From Halorussus salinus (lineage in GTDB: Archaea; Halobacteriota; Halobacteria; Halobacteriales; Haladaptataceae): a DNA stretch of 64,000 bases. Shown piece after piece: positions 51,492 to 59,410 of this stretch. The first letter of the stretch is position 1; each line of letters starts with the position of its first letter. A program made the position numbers and the translations under genes. Under the pieces are notes generated by a model. The model was not told the DNA's origin and did not search any database. It worked only from the letters and a program-made list of their open reading frames with translations. The stretch spans positions 784,927-848,926 of the forward strand of contig NZ_ML974127.1 in NCBI RefSeq assembly GCF_004765815.2. The letters run 5' to 3'.

Positions 51492-52325
51492 GTGACCGAA
51501 ACCGTTCTCATCACTGGTTGCTCGTCGGGTATCGGGCGCGAGACGGCCCACGCCTTCCTCGAAGACGGGTGGGAAGTGTACGCGACCGCCCGGAACCCCG
51601 CCGACGTGGAGGCGCTCGGCGAGGCCGGGGCCAACATCGCCTCGCTCGACGTGACCGACGAAGACGACGTGGAGCGCGTGGTCGAGCGCATGATAGACGA
51701 GGAGGGCCGCGTGGACTGCCTCGTGAACAACGCGGGGTACGCCCAACTCGGCCCGGTCGAAGACGTGCCCGTCGAGAGCGTCGAAGACCAGTTCGAAGTG
51801 AACGTCTACGGCCCGCACCGACTCGCCCGCGAGGTCCTGCCCCACATGCGCGAGCGACAGACCGGCACCATCGTCAACGTCTCCAGCGTCGCGGGGCGAC
51901 TCGCCACGCCCGGCATGGGCATCTACAACGGCTCGAAGTTCGCCGTCGAGGGTATCAGCGACGCGCTCCGGCCCGAGGTCTCCGAGTACGGCATCGACGT
52001 GGTGCTGGTCGAACCCGGCCCAGTTGACACCGCGTTCGTGGAGCGCGCGAGCGACGAGATAGACGGACTGGAGCGGTCGGGCGCTTACGAGACGCTCTAC
52101 TCGATTCTGGACGACACCGAAGCCATCGGCGGCGGCGGTCCCGGCGCAGTCGCGCCCCGCGAGGTCGCCGAGACAATTCTCGACGCCGCGAACCTGACCG
52201 ACCCCGCCGACCGCTACCCCGTCGGCCAAGTGGCGAAGATAGCGATGCTCGGACGGTTCGTGCCCGCGAAGTTGCGCGACAAGTTCTACCGACTCGCGTT
52301 CTCGCTGGTGTCGAAAGTGAACTGA
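51492..52325 (+). CDS. Short-chain dehydrogenase/reductase
   Basis: 277 residues from the GTG at 51492. TGCSSGIGRETA (cofactor), NNAGYAQLG, IVNVSSVAGRLAT (catalytic Ser) and YNGSKFAVEG (YxxxK), all in order. VEPGPVDTAF is also typical. Substrate unknown. The upstream A/T-rich patch GAAATTTAACTG near 51459-51470 is a TATA element about 25 bases ahead. Confidence 0.92.
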   Translation: MTETVLITGCSSGIGRETAHAFLEDGWEVYATARNPADVEALGEAGANIASLDVTDEDDVERVVERMIDEEGRVDCLVNNAGYAQLGPVEDVPVESVEDQFEVNVYGPHRLAREVLPHMRERQTGTIVNVSSVAGRLATPGMGIYNGSKFAVEGISDALRPEVSEYGIDVVLVEPGPVDTAFVERASDEIDGLERSGAYETLYSILDDTEAIGGGGPGAVAPREVAETILDAANLTDPADRYPVGQVAKIAMLGRFVPAKLRDKFYRLAFSLVSKVN

Positions 52326-52354
52326 GGCGACCGACGACGCGGCTCTACTCGGAA

Positions 52355-52846
52355 CTACTCCGAAAACAGTTCTTTCGCCTGCCGGTAGATGGGCGACCCG
52401 AGCCAATCCCTATCGGTAGCGATTTGCTCCAGTTTCCGAGTGGCCTCCTCCCGAGTGTAGACCTCTCGCTTGACGAGTGCTTTTAGCACGAGAGGCGAAA
52501 TAGCGACGGTTCCGGGAACGAGCGGCTTCAGTTCGGGCAACGCTCGAAAGTCGTCGGTGACGAGAAAGTCCGCGTCTTCCTTCCGAGCGAGCGTGACGCA
52601 GGTCCCTTCACCGGCGTCGATTCGGGAGGTCTCGAACTCCGGACTCGAAACCGTACGCACCGTCAACGCTTCTCGCCGAGCGAGTACGGTTTCGGCGGCC
52701 TCGCCGGACGGGTCGTCGTAGTCGGCCGTCTCTTTCAGTTCCTCCACGACGACTTCGGTGGTGAATACGTCGAACTCGCCGAGAACGACAGCGAGCGCGT
52801 CCGCCGTGGCGAGCGAAACCAACGCGCTCGTATCTGCGACGATCAT
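52355..52846 (-). CDS. PIN domain toxin
   Basis: 163 residues. Acidic centre: MIVADTSALVSLATADALAV (Asp5), VVVEELKETAD, DAGEGTCVTLARKEDADFLVTDDFRAL near 77-103. It is paired with the antitoxin that ends at the base before its start, which is the normal antitoxin-toxin order. Predicted RNase acting on tRNA or mRNA. Confidence 0.88.
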   Translation of the reverse strand: MIVADTSALVSLATADALAVVLGEFDVFTTEVVVEELKETADYDDPSGEAAETVLARREALTVRTVSSPEFETSRIDAGEGTCVTLARKEDADFLVTDDFRALPELKPLVPGTVAISPLVLKALVKREVYTREEATRKLEQIATDRDWLGSPIYRQAKELFSE

Positions 52847-53149
52847 CTACAGGTCGGCGAGTTCGTCGGCGAGTTCGTCACCGCGGTCGAGGAGGTCCTT
52901 GGACGCGCTGACGGCTTCGGCGTCCTGACGCCCGACGAACTCGACTAACGTGTCGAAGCTAATCTGGTCGTCGAGGTAGAGGTTGACGACGGCTTCCTTG
53001 AACTTCTCGTCGTCTTCGACCTCTCGAAGGTACTCTCCGAGCGCCTCTTTGACGATCTCGGTCCGGTTCTTGTGGGTGATTTCGGCGGCCACGTCCGCCT
53101 TTTCGAGCAAGTCGTCGGGAAGTCGGAAGTTGACGCGAGTCGTCCCCAT
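52847..53149 (-). CDS. Ribbon-helix-helix antitoxin
   Basis: 100 residues. N-terminal RHH DNA-binding domain TTRVNFRLPDDLLEKADVAA followed by helix and a longer acidic C-terminus which would bind the toxin. Stop and toxin start are contiguous at 52846/52847, so the pair is co-translated. It probably represses its own promoter at the TGTGTACA repeats upstream. Confidence 0.88.
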   Translation of the reverse strand: MGTTRVNFRLPDDLLEKADVAAEITHKNRTEIVKEALGEYLREVEDDEKFKEAVVNLYLDDQISFDTLVEFVGRQDAEAVSASKDLLDRGDELADELADL

Positions 53150-53162
53150 CGGTCGATTCCTC

Positions 53163-53183
53163 TGTGTACACGTCGTGTGTACA
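53163..53183 (-). promoter_or_regulatory. Operator-like direct repeat upstream of the toxin-antitoxin pair
   Basis: TGTGTACA occurs at 53163-53170 and again at 53176-53183, 13 bases apart, each containing the palindrome TGTACA. On the minus strand AAGTTTAACT (53186-53195) upstream reads as a TATA box, so the repeats cover the expected start of transcription, a usual site for RHH autoregulation. Confidence 0.6.
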
Positions 53184-53209
53184 GAGAGTTAAACTTTTTC
53201 AGCGCCCCG

Positions 53210-54358
53210 CTACTCCAGACAGTTCGCCACGAGCGCCAGCATGCGCTCGCCGCGTACCTCGTCGGCCAGCAGAGGCACGCGCTTCACGTCGTGACCGCGG
53301 AAGACCTCCTGTGCTTCCGCCAATGCACCCTGTTGTACGTCCCACCGCCGCTGGCAGAACTCGCAGGTGTCGAGGTTCGGCGAGACGAAGGCGTCGGTGT
53401 CGGTGCCTCCACCGCCCGCCACGTCGGTCAGGTCCTCCATCACCTTGTTGACGACGACGGTCCCGACCGGGACGCCGAACTCCGAGAGCTGACCGAGGAG
53501 CCGTTTGGACTCGAAGACACTCATCTCCTCGGGGACCATCACGACTCGGAAGTCGGTCTGGCTCGGGTCGCGCAGGGTCGCGCGCAGTCGCTCGATGCGC
53601 TCGCTCAGTTCTTCGAGGTCGTCGAGTCCCTGCTCGGGGTCGGCCTCCTCGCCGCCGAACATCCCCTTCATCCCCTCCATCATGCCCTCGAACTTCTGTT
53701 TGAGTTGCATGATGCGCCCGACCACCGTGTCCATCAGTTCGGGCAGTTCGAGGAGCCGAAGGGTGTGGCCGGTCGGCGCGGTGTCCACGACCACGCGGTC
53801 GAACCGCGGGTCGTCCATGAACTCCAAGAGCTTCTGCATCGCGGCGGTCTCGTCCGCGCCGGGCATCGGCCCGCCGAGCATCGCGTCCATCGGGTTGTCG
53901 CCGCCGAGGAGGTCGCCGAGACCGCCCATCGGCCCGGACTGGTCGCCGCTCGTCGGTCCGGACTGGCCGTTCGTCGGTCCCGCGTTCGGCCCGCCGACGC
54001 CCGCGTCGGCCTCCTCGCCACCCGCTCCGCCCGCAGCCCCGCCGAGCATCGTCTCGCCCGCCTCCATCGCGGCCTCGGGGTCTATCTCCGCGGCGTAGAG
54101 GGGCACGTCCTCCCGGATGCGCTCTGGGTCGGCCGGAATCTCGGTCTCGAAGGTGTCCGACAGCGAGTGGGCGGGGTCGGTCGAGACCACCAGCGTCGCG
54201 GTGCCGTCGCGGGCGCTCGCCAGCCCCGTCGCGGCCGCCATCGTGGTCTTACCGACGCCGCCTTTCCCCCCGTAGAGGACGTACTCGGGCGCGTCCACGC
54301 CCTCCGGCAGGTCGGCCTCGTCGATGCGTTCGACCGGCTCCACGTCGAGTTCGCTCAT
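53210..54358 (-). CDS. get3: Get3/ArsA-type ATPase
   Basis: 382 residues. Deviant P-loop VLYGGKGGVGKTTMAAATGL near 28-44, switch I STDPAHSLSD, switch II DTAPTGHTLRLLELP near 205, and CEFCQRRWDVQQ (zinc-type CxxC) near 333. It resembles the tail-anchored protein targeting factor. Unusual insert: a 60-residue Gly/Pro/Asp/Met-rich linker (GGPNAGPTNGQSGPTSGDQ, partial) between switch I and switch II. Start MSELDVEPVERID at 54358; the longer frame crosses the minisatellite. Confidence 0.92.
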   Translation of the reverse strand: MSELDVEPVERIDEADLPEGVDAPEYVLYGGKGGVGKTTMAAATGLASARDGTATLVVSTDPAHSLSDTFETEIPADPERIREDVPLYAAEIDPEAAMEAGETMLGGAAGGAGGEEADAGVGGPNAGPTNGQSGPTSGDQSGPMGGLGDLLGGDNPMDAMLGGPMPGADETAAMQKLLEFMDDPRFDRVVVDTAPTGHTLRLLELPELMDTVVGRIMQLKQKFEGMMEGMKGMFGGEEADPEQGLDDLEELSERIERLRATLRDPSQTDFRVVMVPEEMSVFESKRLLGQLSEFGVPVGTVVVNKVMEDLTDVAGGGGTDTDAFVSPNLDTCEFCQRRWDVQQGALAEAQEVFRGHDVKRVPLLADEVRGERMLALVANCLE

Positions 54359-54550
54359 TGCCGAGGGGTAGTCAGTCGGGACTTGTGTACTCGTCGGTCC
54401 CGAGCGTCGTGAGAATTGAACTGTGGCGACTCCTTGTCGAGGAGCAACGGCGAAGTCGAACGAAAGGGAGCGACTACCGACAGCACGGCAAGCGCCGACA
54501 GCACGACGAACAGCACTATCGCCGATGCCTATCAGACCGCCACTGCATAG

Positions 54551-54825
54551 CACCGTCCCGCACAGCCCTGTCCCGCACCGTCCCGCACAGCCCTGTCCCG
54601 CACCGTCCCGCACAGCCCTGTCCCGCACCGTCCCGCACAGCCCTGTCCCGCACCGTCCCGCACAGCCCTGTCCCGCACCGTCCCGCACAGCCCTGTCCCG
54701 CACCGTCCCGCACAGCCCTGTCCCGCACCGTCCCGCACAGCCCTGTCCCGCACCGTCCCGCACAGCCCTGTCCCGCACCGTCCCGCACAGCCCTGTCCCG
54801 CACCGTCCCGCACAGCCCTGTCCCG
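54551..54825. repeat. Minisatellite: eleven identical 25-bp units
   Basis: Eleven copies of a 25-base unit (CACCGTCCCG followed by CACAGCCCTGTCCCG) without any difference between them, then a partial unit at 54826-54840. The bottom strand has three GGG tracts per unit, 33 in all, so it may form G-quadruplexes. Frames across it stay open on both strands only because the unit lacks stops; they are not genes. There are no spacers, so it is not CRISPR. It lies in the 601 bases (54359-54959) upstream of get3 and downstream of the glycosyltransferase. The rest of that spacer (54359-54550) shows nothing. Confidence 0.95.
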
Positions 54826-54917
54826 CACCGCCCCGCACCGCAGACCGCGCCCCGTGCCTCCCCGCTTCCGCACTCGGCCGCGCAGAACCGCGAGCGCGGC
54901 CGAGCGCGCGGCGCATC

Positions 54918-54959
54918 CCGTGGTCCGTGAAGATTCGCTCGCTCCGTGGTCCGTGAAGA
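54918..54959. repeat. 16-bp direct repeat ending at the glycosyltransferase stop
   Basis: CCGTGGTCCGTGAAGA occurs at 54918-54933 and 54944-54959, 26 bases apart. The second copy ends directly next to the stop codon of the leftward glycosyltransferase gene. It is unrelated in sequence to the 25-bp minisatellite but close in period. Confidence 0.6.
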
Positions 54960-56063
54960 CTACTCGCCCCGGAGGTCGGCCACGTCGCGCCGGGAGGCCG
55001 CCAGCACCTCGTCGGGAGCCAGTTCCACCTCGCGCCACGCCGGGAGTCGTCGGTCGTCGCCCGGCGGCGCGACCGCCTCGGCGTAGCGGTCCACCTGCTC
55101 GCGCTCCTCGGCCCGGTCGTAGTCGAGGCCGTTGAACCCCGCGTCGGCGGCGTACTGGTCGAGGAACTCCTCGGCGGTCTCCCGGTAACGTTCCGGTAGC
55201 GTGTCGTAGTCGGGCGCGACGCCGTGGGACTCGACCGCCCGGAGGAGCGCGGTCCCGACGTGGCGGCTCATGTCCGAGAGTCCGGTCGGTCCCGACACCG
55301 CCCGGTGGTCGTGTTCGTAGCGCCCGAGGTCTACCTGCGCGGTCTCCTCGAACCCGGCGTGGCCGAACGCCTCGCCCAAGGTACCGACCTCCAGCCCCCA
55401 GTGGCGTTCGACCCGGAGCGAGGTCACGAGGTCGTCGGTCGCGGCGAACTCCCCGGCCAGCGCGTACCGGAACGCCCCGAGGTAGTCGAGTATCGCCGCG
55501 TCGGGGGTAGCGTCCGCCAGCGCCCGTACCAGCGGCGCGTAGAAGAGCCGACAGAGCCGCCCGTAGAGCTTCCCGTTCTCGACGCGGGCGTAGTAGCCCT
55601 TCGCGAACTCGTAGCCCGACGCGAGCGGGTAGAGCAGTCGCGCCACGTCCGCGGCCTCGTAGGTCTTGGCGTCGGCGTCGTGGACCACCACGAACTCCCG
55701 GCGCGCGGCGGCGACCCCCAGCGCCAGCCACACGTCCCGCCCCTTCCCGGCCTCGCCGTCGAGGCCCCGGTCGGCCAGCAGGTCGGTCACGCCCGGTCCG
55801 TTACACCAGACGACCGACAACGGCAGGTCGAAGCCGTCGAGCCAGTCCAAGAACGGCCCGACCTTCTCGGGGGGCGCGCGGAGGGGCACGACGACTTCGC
55901 CGGGGGCGACCGCCTCCAACTCCGAGAGGACGCGCTCGGCGGCGAGTCCGGCGTACTCGCGCTCGGTCATCGGCACGACCACCGCGGCGCGGTCGGTCGG
56001 CGCGTCCGGCACGTGTCCCGTCAGGTCGTGGAGGGTAGCGACTCGCTCCTGTCCGTACTCCAT
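54960..56063 (-). CDS. Glycosyltransferase, GT81-like
   Basis: 367 residues. GT-A type nucleotide-sugar site FVVVHDADAKTYEAADV (DxD variant HDADA) near 125, RLFYAPLVRALADATP and LDYLGAFRYALAGEFAATDD downstream resemble glucosyl-3-phosphoglycerate/mannosylglycerate synthases. Such enzymes make compatible solutes or glycolipid head groups. Exact donor and acceptor are unknown. Start MEYGQERVATLHDL; no membrane segment. Confidence 0.8.
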   Translation of the reverse strand: MEYGQERVATLHDLTGHVPDAPTDRAAVVVPMTEREYAGLAAERVLSELEAVAPGEVVVPLRAPPEKVGPFLDWLDGFDLPLSVVWCNGPGVTDLLADRGLDGEAGKGRDVWLALGVAAARREFVVVHDADAKTYEAADVARLLYPLASGYEFAKGYYARVENGKLYGRLCRLFYAPLVRALADATPDAAILDYLGAFRYALAGEFAATDDLVTSLRVERHWGLEVGTLGEAFGHAGFEETAQVDLGRYEHDHRAVSGPTGLSDMSRHVGTALLRAVESHGVAPDYDTLPERYRETAEEFLDQYAADAGFNGLDYDRAEEREQVDRYAEAVAPPGDDRRLPAWREVELAPDEVLAASRRDVADLRGE

Positions 56064-56135
56064 CGGCCGGGGGTTAGGACGGAGGGGTTGAAAACCCCCG
56101 GAAACGCACGCGGCGTGCCGTCGCCGACCCCCGAA

Positions 56136-56143
56136 TATATAAT
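56136..56143 (+). promoter_or_regulatory. TATA element for the gene at 56166
   Basis: TATATAAT lies 23-30 bases before ATG 56166, the leaderless spacing. It supports 56166 over the later ATG at 56196. Confidence 0.6.
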
Positions 56144-56165
56144 TCGGCCTACTAGTAGCGAAAAT

Positions 56166-56567
56166 ATGATGCGCTCGGGGCGGGTCCAGTCGGTCATGGA
56201 TTCCGAATCACCGTCTGCTCTCACCGACGGCCTCAGAACCAACGTCGGCGACGGTTTGCGGACCGTCGCCGTCGGGCGGGTTCCCGAAGAGGAGTACGAC
56301 GTGACGTACATGCGGTCGGACATAGACGACCTGTACACCGACGAGATGCGGGAGAACATTCTCGAAGAGATCGTTCTCGAACACATCGCGGAGGCGCGAA
56401 AAGAGGGACTGTTCCCGCCGCTCGGGGCGCTGGAGTACACGATTCGGGTCTTCGAGGAGGGAATCAACCTCGTGGGGTGGACCGACGAGACGGCCGTGTT
56501 CGTCGGTCTCGACGCCGACCCGGAACTGATCGCCCCGGCGGTCGCCGCCTGTCGCCGCGAACTCTAA
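56166..56567 (+). CDS. Conserved small haloarchaeal protein
   Basis: 133 residues from 56166; 123 if the ATG at 56196 is used. Sequence DGLRTNVGDGLRTVAVGRVP and DVTYMRSDIDDLYTDEMREN indicates a compact alpha-beta fold with several acidic helices and a final beta strand (TAVFVGLDADPEL). No recognised motif. Its stop overlaps the stop of the convergent MFS gene by four bases. Confidence 0.75.
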   Translation: MMRSGRVQSVMDSESPSALTDGLRTNVGDGLRTVAVGRVPEEEYDVTYMRSDIDDLYTDEMRENILEEIVLEHIAEARKEGLFPPLGALEYTIRVFEEGINLVGWTDETAVFVGLDADPELIAPAVAACRREL

Positions 56568-57796
56568 TCTCCTCGCGCCACGCTCGGGTCCCGACCACCG
56601 GCCGGGAGCGAGTCGGTCGCGTAGAGGACGACCAGCACTGCCAGCACCACGACCAACACGCCGCCGAACGTCCGGAAGATGGTGTCGTAGGCGAACCCCG
56701 CGTCCACCAGCGTCCCGACGGCGACGCTCCCGGTCGCCTGCACTATCATCATCGACCCGCTGTACAGCGAGTAGGCGCTCGCGCGGTTCTCGTCGGGGAG
56801 CGAGTCGAGCAGGTAGGTGTCGAGCGCGGGAAAGAGGCTGTGGATGACGTAGCCCAGTATCGCCGTGACGACCGCGAGTGCGACCAGTCCCTGCACGACG
56901 GTCAGCGCGAACAGGCAGGCGACGAACGCGGCCAGAATCGACAGCATCAGGGGCACGTGGGGCAGTCGGTCGGCGAGTCGTCCCGTGAGCCAGAAGGCGG
57001 GCACGCCAGCCGCGAACACGACCGTCAGGAGGGTGTTGGCGGTTGCCGGGTCCACGGCCTTCGTCGCCGTGACGTACTTGATGTAGAAGTTGAACAACCC
57101 CTGCCAGACGAATCCGGTCAACCCGAGGATGGCGACGCCGCTGACGATGATGGGCCACTGCTTGCGCGCCGCGTCCAACAGCGCCCGGTCCTCGGACCCC
57201 GCGTCGGGCAGGTCGGTCCGCTTGGCGGTCCAGTAGAACACCGCGGTCGCGGTCGCCGCGACGAGGGCGACGACGACGAATACGCCGCGCCACGGCGCGA
57301 ACGGGACGGTCCCGAACGCCCCGCGCCAGAGGCTCGCGGTCAGGACCGCGCCGACGAACAGCGGCGCGGCGACCGCGGCGAGTTGGCTCGCGGTACCGTG
57401 AATCCCGAGCGTCCGGCCGACTCGCTCGGGGTAGAGTTCCGAGATGAGCGGGTTCGCGGCGATGAAGTACGCGCCGCTGGCGACGCCCATCAGGAACGCG
57501 CCGACGCCGAGGACGACCACCGAGTTCGCGAACGCGATGAACGTCGCCGCGCCGGTCAGGACCGCTCCGGCCCCGAGGACGACCTTGTGGCGCTCGACGC
57601 GGGTCAGCAGGTAGCCGGTCGGGATTCGAGGAGTCGCGCTCCCCAACCACGCCAGCGTCGCTATCAGCCCCGCCGTCGAGGCCGAGAGCGCGAACGCCGC
57701 CGACAGCGGTTCCAACAGCGGCGCGAACACCACCCGACCGAGGTTGACGAGAAACACCATCGAACACATCGACAGGAAGACCCGACCACGTGACAC
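56564..57796 (-). CDS. MFS transporter
   Basis: 410 residues, about 12 hydrophobic segments. The loop after helix 2 reads YLLTRVERHKVVLGAG, with the family arginine pattern, and GRLADRLPHVPLMLSIL follows the central loop. The GTG at 57796 begins VSRGRVFLSMCSMVFLVNLG and enters helix 1 directly. Substrate not inferable. It is not closely similar to the carrier at 42019. Confidence 0.87.
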   Translation of the reverse strand: MSRGRVFLSMCSMVFLVNLGRVVFAPLLEPLSAAFALSASTAGLIATLAWLGSATPRIPTGYLLTRVERHKVVLGAGAVLTGAATFIAFANSVVVLGVGAFLMGVASGAYFIAANPLISELYPERVGRTLGIHGTASQLAAVAAPLFVGAVLTASLWRGAFGTVPFAPWRGVFVVVALVAATATAVFYWTAKRTDLPDAGSEDRALLDAARKQWPIIVSGVAILGLTGFVWQGLFNFYIKYVTATKAVDPATANTLLTVVFAAGVPAFWLTGRLADRLPHVPLMLSILAAFVACLFALTVVQGLVALAVVTAILGYVIHSLFPALDTYLLDSLPDENRASAYSLYSGSMMIVQATGSVAVGTLVDAGFAYDTIFRTFGGVLVVVLAVLVVLYATDSLPAGGRDPSVARGD

Positions 57797-57888
57797 ACAC
57801 GAGGCTACTTCGAGGGCACAGTCAAACCTTCCGAATCCGGCGCGTCGGCCCCCAAACTTTTGATTCTTCTCGTCGTAGCTGTCGGGCC

Positions 57889-58173
57889 ATGAAATCAATT
57901 CGTCGCGGGCTCTGGGACGGCGAAGTCGGCAAGGACGCCCGCGGCCGGTTCTCGTGTCGCATCTGCCGCGAGTCGCTGACGCCCTCCGAGTCGGCGGTGG
58001 CGGGTGAACCGTCGGTGTCGAGTGAATCGGCCGTGTCCGGCGATTCGCCGGACGCGGCCGACGCCGTGGACGCCGGTGAGTCGCCGGAAACCGACGGGGA
58101 AATCCGGTCCTGCCCGGAGTGCGGTCGGGCGTGGCGAGCGACCGCGCCGCGCTGGCGGACGACCGGCGGGTAG
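57889..58173 (+). CDS. Small zinc-finger protein
   Basis: 94 residues. Cys pairs CRICRE near 23 and CPECGRAW near 74 are separated by an acidic Ser/Asp/Glu spacer of about 45 residues. They could form one zinc site. Similar small zinc-finger proteins are common and unassigned in haloarchaea. The N-terminus MKSIRRGLWDGEVGKDARGR is basic. Confidence 0.7.
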   Translation: MKSIRRGLWDGEVGKDARGRFSCRICRESLTPSESAVAGEPSVSSESAVSGDSPDAADAVDAGESPETDGEIRSCPECGRAWRATAPRWRTTGG

Positions 58174-58192
58174 GCGACGACGGGCCGCCGGC

Positions 58193-59281
58193 TCACTCGA
58201 ACACCGCGTCGAAGGCGTCCGCGCCGAGCGGGTCGAACCGACCCGCCTCGACGTTCTCCTCGACGTGTTCCGGGCGGCTCATCCCCACGAGCGAGGAGGT
58301 CACGCCGGGCGCGCTCCGGGCGAAGTTGATGGCGCGCTGGACCGTCGTGTCGCCCGCCAGTCGCTCGCTCACGTCGTCGGGAATCTCGCTGGCCAACTCG
58401 CCCTGCGCGATGCTGGCGCTGGTGAAGACGTTCAGGCCCGCCTCGTGGGCGAACCAGAGCGCGCTCTGCGGTCCCTCGGGGCCTTCCTGCGCTTCGACGG
58501 TGAACGCATCGGCCATGAAGACGTTGAATGGCAACTGAATCGCGCGGAGGTGGGTCGCGGTGTTCTCGGCGGCCTTGGCGGCCTTCCGGGCGCGCGAGAC
58601 GATTTCGGGGAGCGAGAGGTACTGGTCGTCGGCTTCGGGAACGCGGAAGGCGTTCCACGTCGCCACGCCGTACTTCGAGATGTCGCCCTCGGCGGCGCGC
58701 TCTTCGAGGCGCGTGAAGGTGGCTTCGAGTTGGTCGTACACTTCTTCGCGCGAGTTCGCGTGGAGTTGCGTCTCGGGGTTGTGGACGTAGTAGAGGTCGA
58801 TTTCGTCCACGCCGAGGTTGTCGAGCGACCGGTCTAGCTGGTCGTCGATGAAGTCGGGCGCGATGCAGTGACTTCCGCGGGCTAACTCCTCGCGCTCGAT
58901 TAGCCCGGAGTCCACGAACTCGCGCTTGACGTACTCGCCGGGGTTCTCCGGGCGGGTCTCCTCGAAGGGGACGAACCCGCCCTTCGTGGCGACGAAGACG
59001 GCTTCGCGGTCAACGTCGGCCTCCTCGATTGCTTGCCCGACCGCGCGCTCGCTCCGCTGGCACCGGTAGTTGATGGCCGTGTCCACGACGTTGACGCCGC
59101 TTTCCAGCGCAGTGGCGATAGCGTCGCGGTACCGCGAATCCACTGCGTCGGTCGGGTCGCGGAGGTACGTCCCGACTCCGAGCGACGAGATGGCGAGACC
59201 ATCGAACAGCCGGAAGTAGGTCCGGCCGAAGTCGTCGCCGTGCTGAAGTTTGTACTCGTAGGTGCCGTCGTCGGTGGCCAT
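58193..59281 (-). CDS. Aldo/keto reductase
   Basis: 362 residues, TIM barrel. Catalytic tetrad: Asp and Tyr in VNVVDTAINYRCQRSE near 65-78, Lys in VFVATKGGFV near 100 and His in DLYYVHNPETQ near 168. NADPH-dependent by family; substrate unknown. Start MATDDGTYEYKLQHG. Divergent from the cupredoxin-lipoprotein gene, whose control boxes lie in the 129-base spacer. Confidence 0.9.
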   Translation of the reverse strand: MATDDGTYEYKLQHGDDFGRTYFRLFDGLAISSLGVGTYLRDPTDAVDSRYRDAIATALESGVNVVDTAINYRCQRSERAVGQAIEEADVDREAVFVATKGGFVPFEETRPENPGEYVKREFVDSGLIEREELARGSHCIAPDFIDDQLDRSLDNLGVDEIDLYYVHNPETQLHANSREEVYDQLEATFTRLEERAAEGDISKYGVATWNAFRVPEADDQYLSLPEIVSRARKAAKAAENTATHLRAIQLPFNVFMADAFTVEAQEGPEGPQSALWFAHEAGLNVFTSASIAQGELASEIPDDVSERLAGDTTVQRAINFARSAPGVTSSLVGMSRPEHVEENVEAGRFDPLGADAFDAVFE

Positions 59282-59353
59282 GTCCGGACGTAGCGGTTCC
59301 GTCGGGATAAGAACGGAGGGTTCAAACCCGGAAACCGAACGAGTTCGGCCAGA

Positions 59354-59405
59354 TTTTAGGTGTGCCAAAAACAGAACGTTTTTCTAATTTAGGCGGACCT
59401 AAATT
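59354..59405 (+). promoter_or_regulatory. Two tandem DtxR-type palindromic boxes
   Basis: Box 1 is TTTTAGG-TGTG-CCAAAAA at 59354-59371 (one mismatch in symmetry). Box 2 is AATTTAGG-CGGA-CCTAAATT at 59386-59405, a perfect inverted repeat. TTAGG-N4-CCTAA is the pattern known for DtxR/SirR-type metal-dependent repressors in haloarchaea (recalled). Box 2 ends six bases before the ATG at 59411, where it would block transcription. Confidence 0.7.
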
Positions 59406-59410
59406 CTAGC

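Noticed and set aside
54551-54825. CRISPR array
   Set aside because: The 25-base units abut with no spacers and no cas genes are present; it is a plain tandem repeat.
54358-54956. Long open frames through the minisatellite on both strands
   Set aside because: They are open only because the repeat unit has no stop codon in any frame; no start, ribosome site or credible protein composition.
56208-57800. 530-residue frame on the minus strand over the MFS transporter
   Set aside because: Shadow of the transporter gene in another frame.
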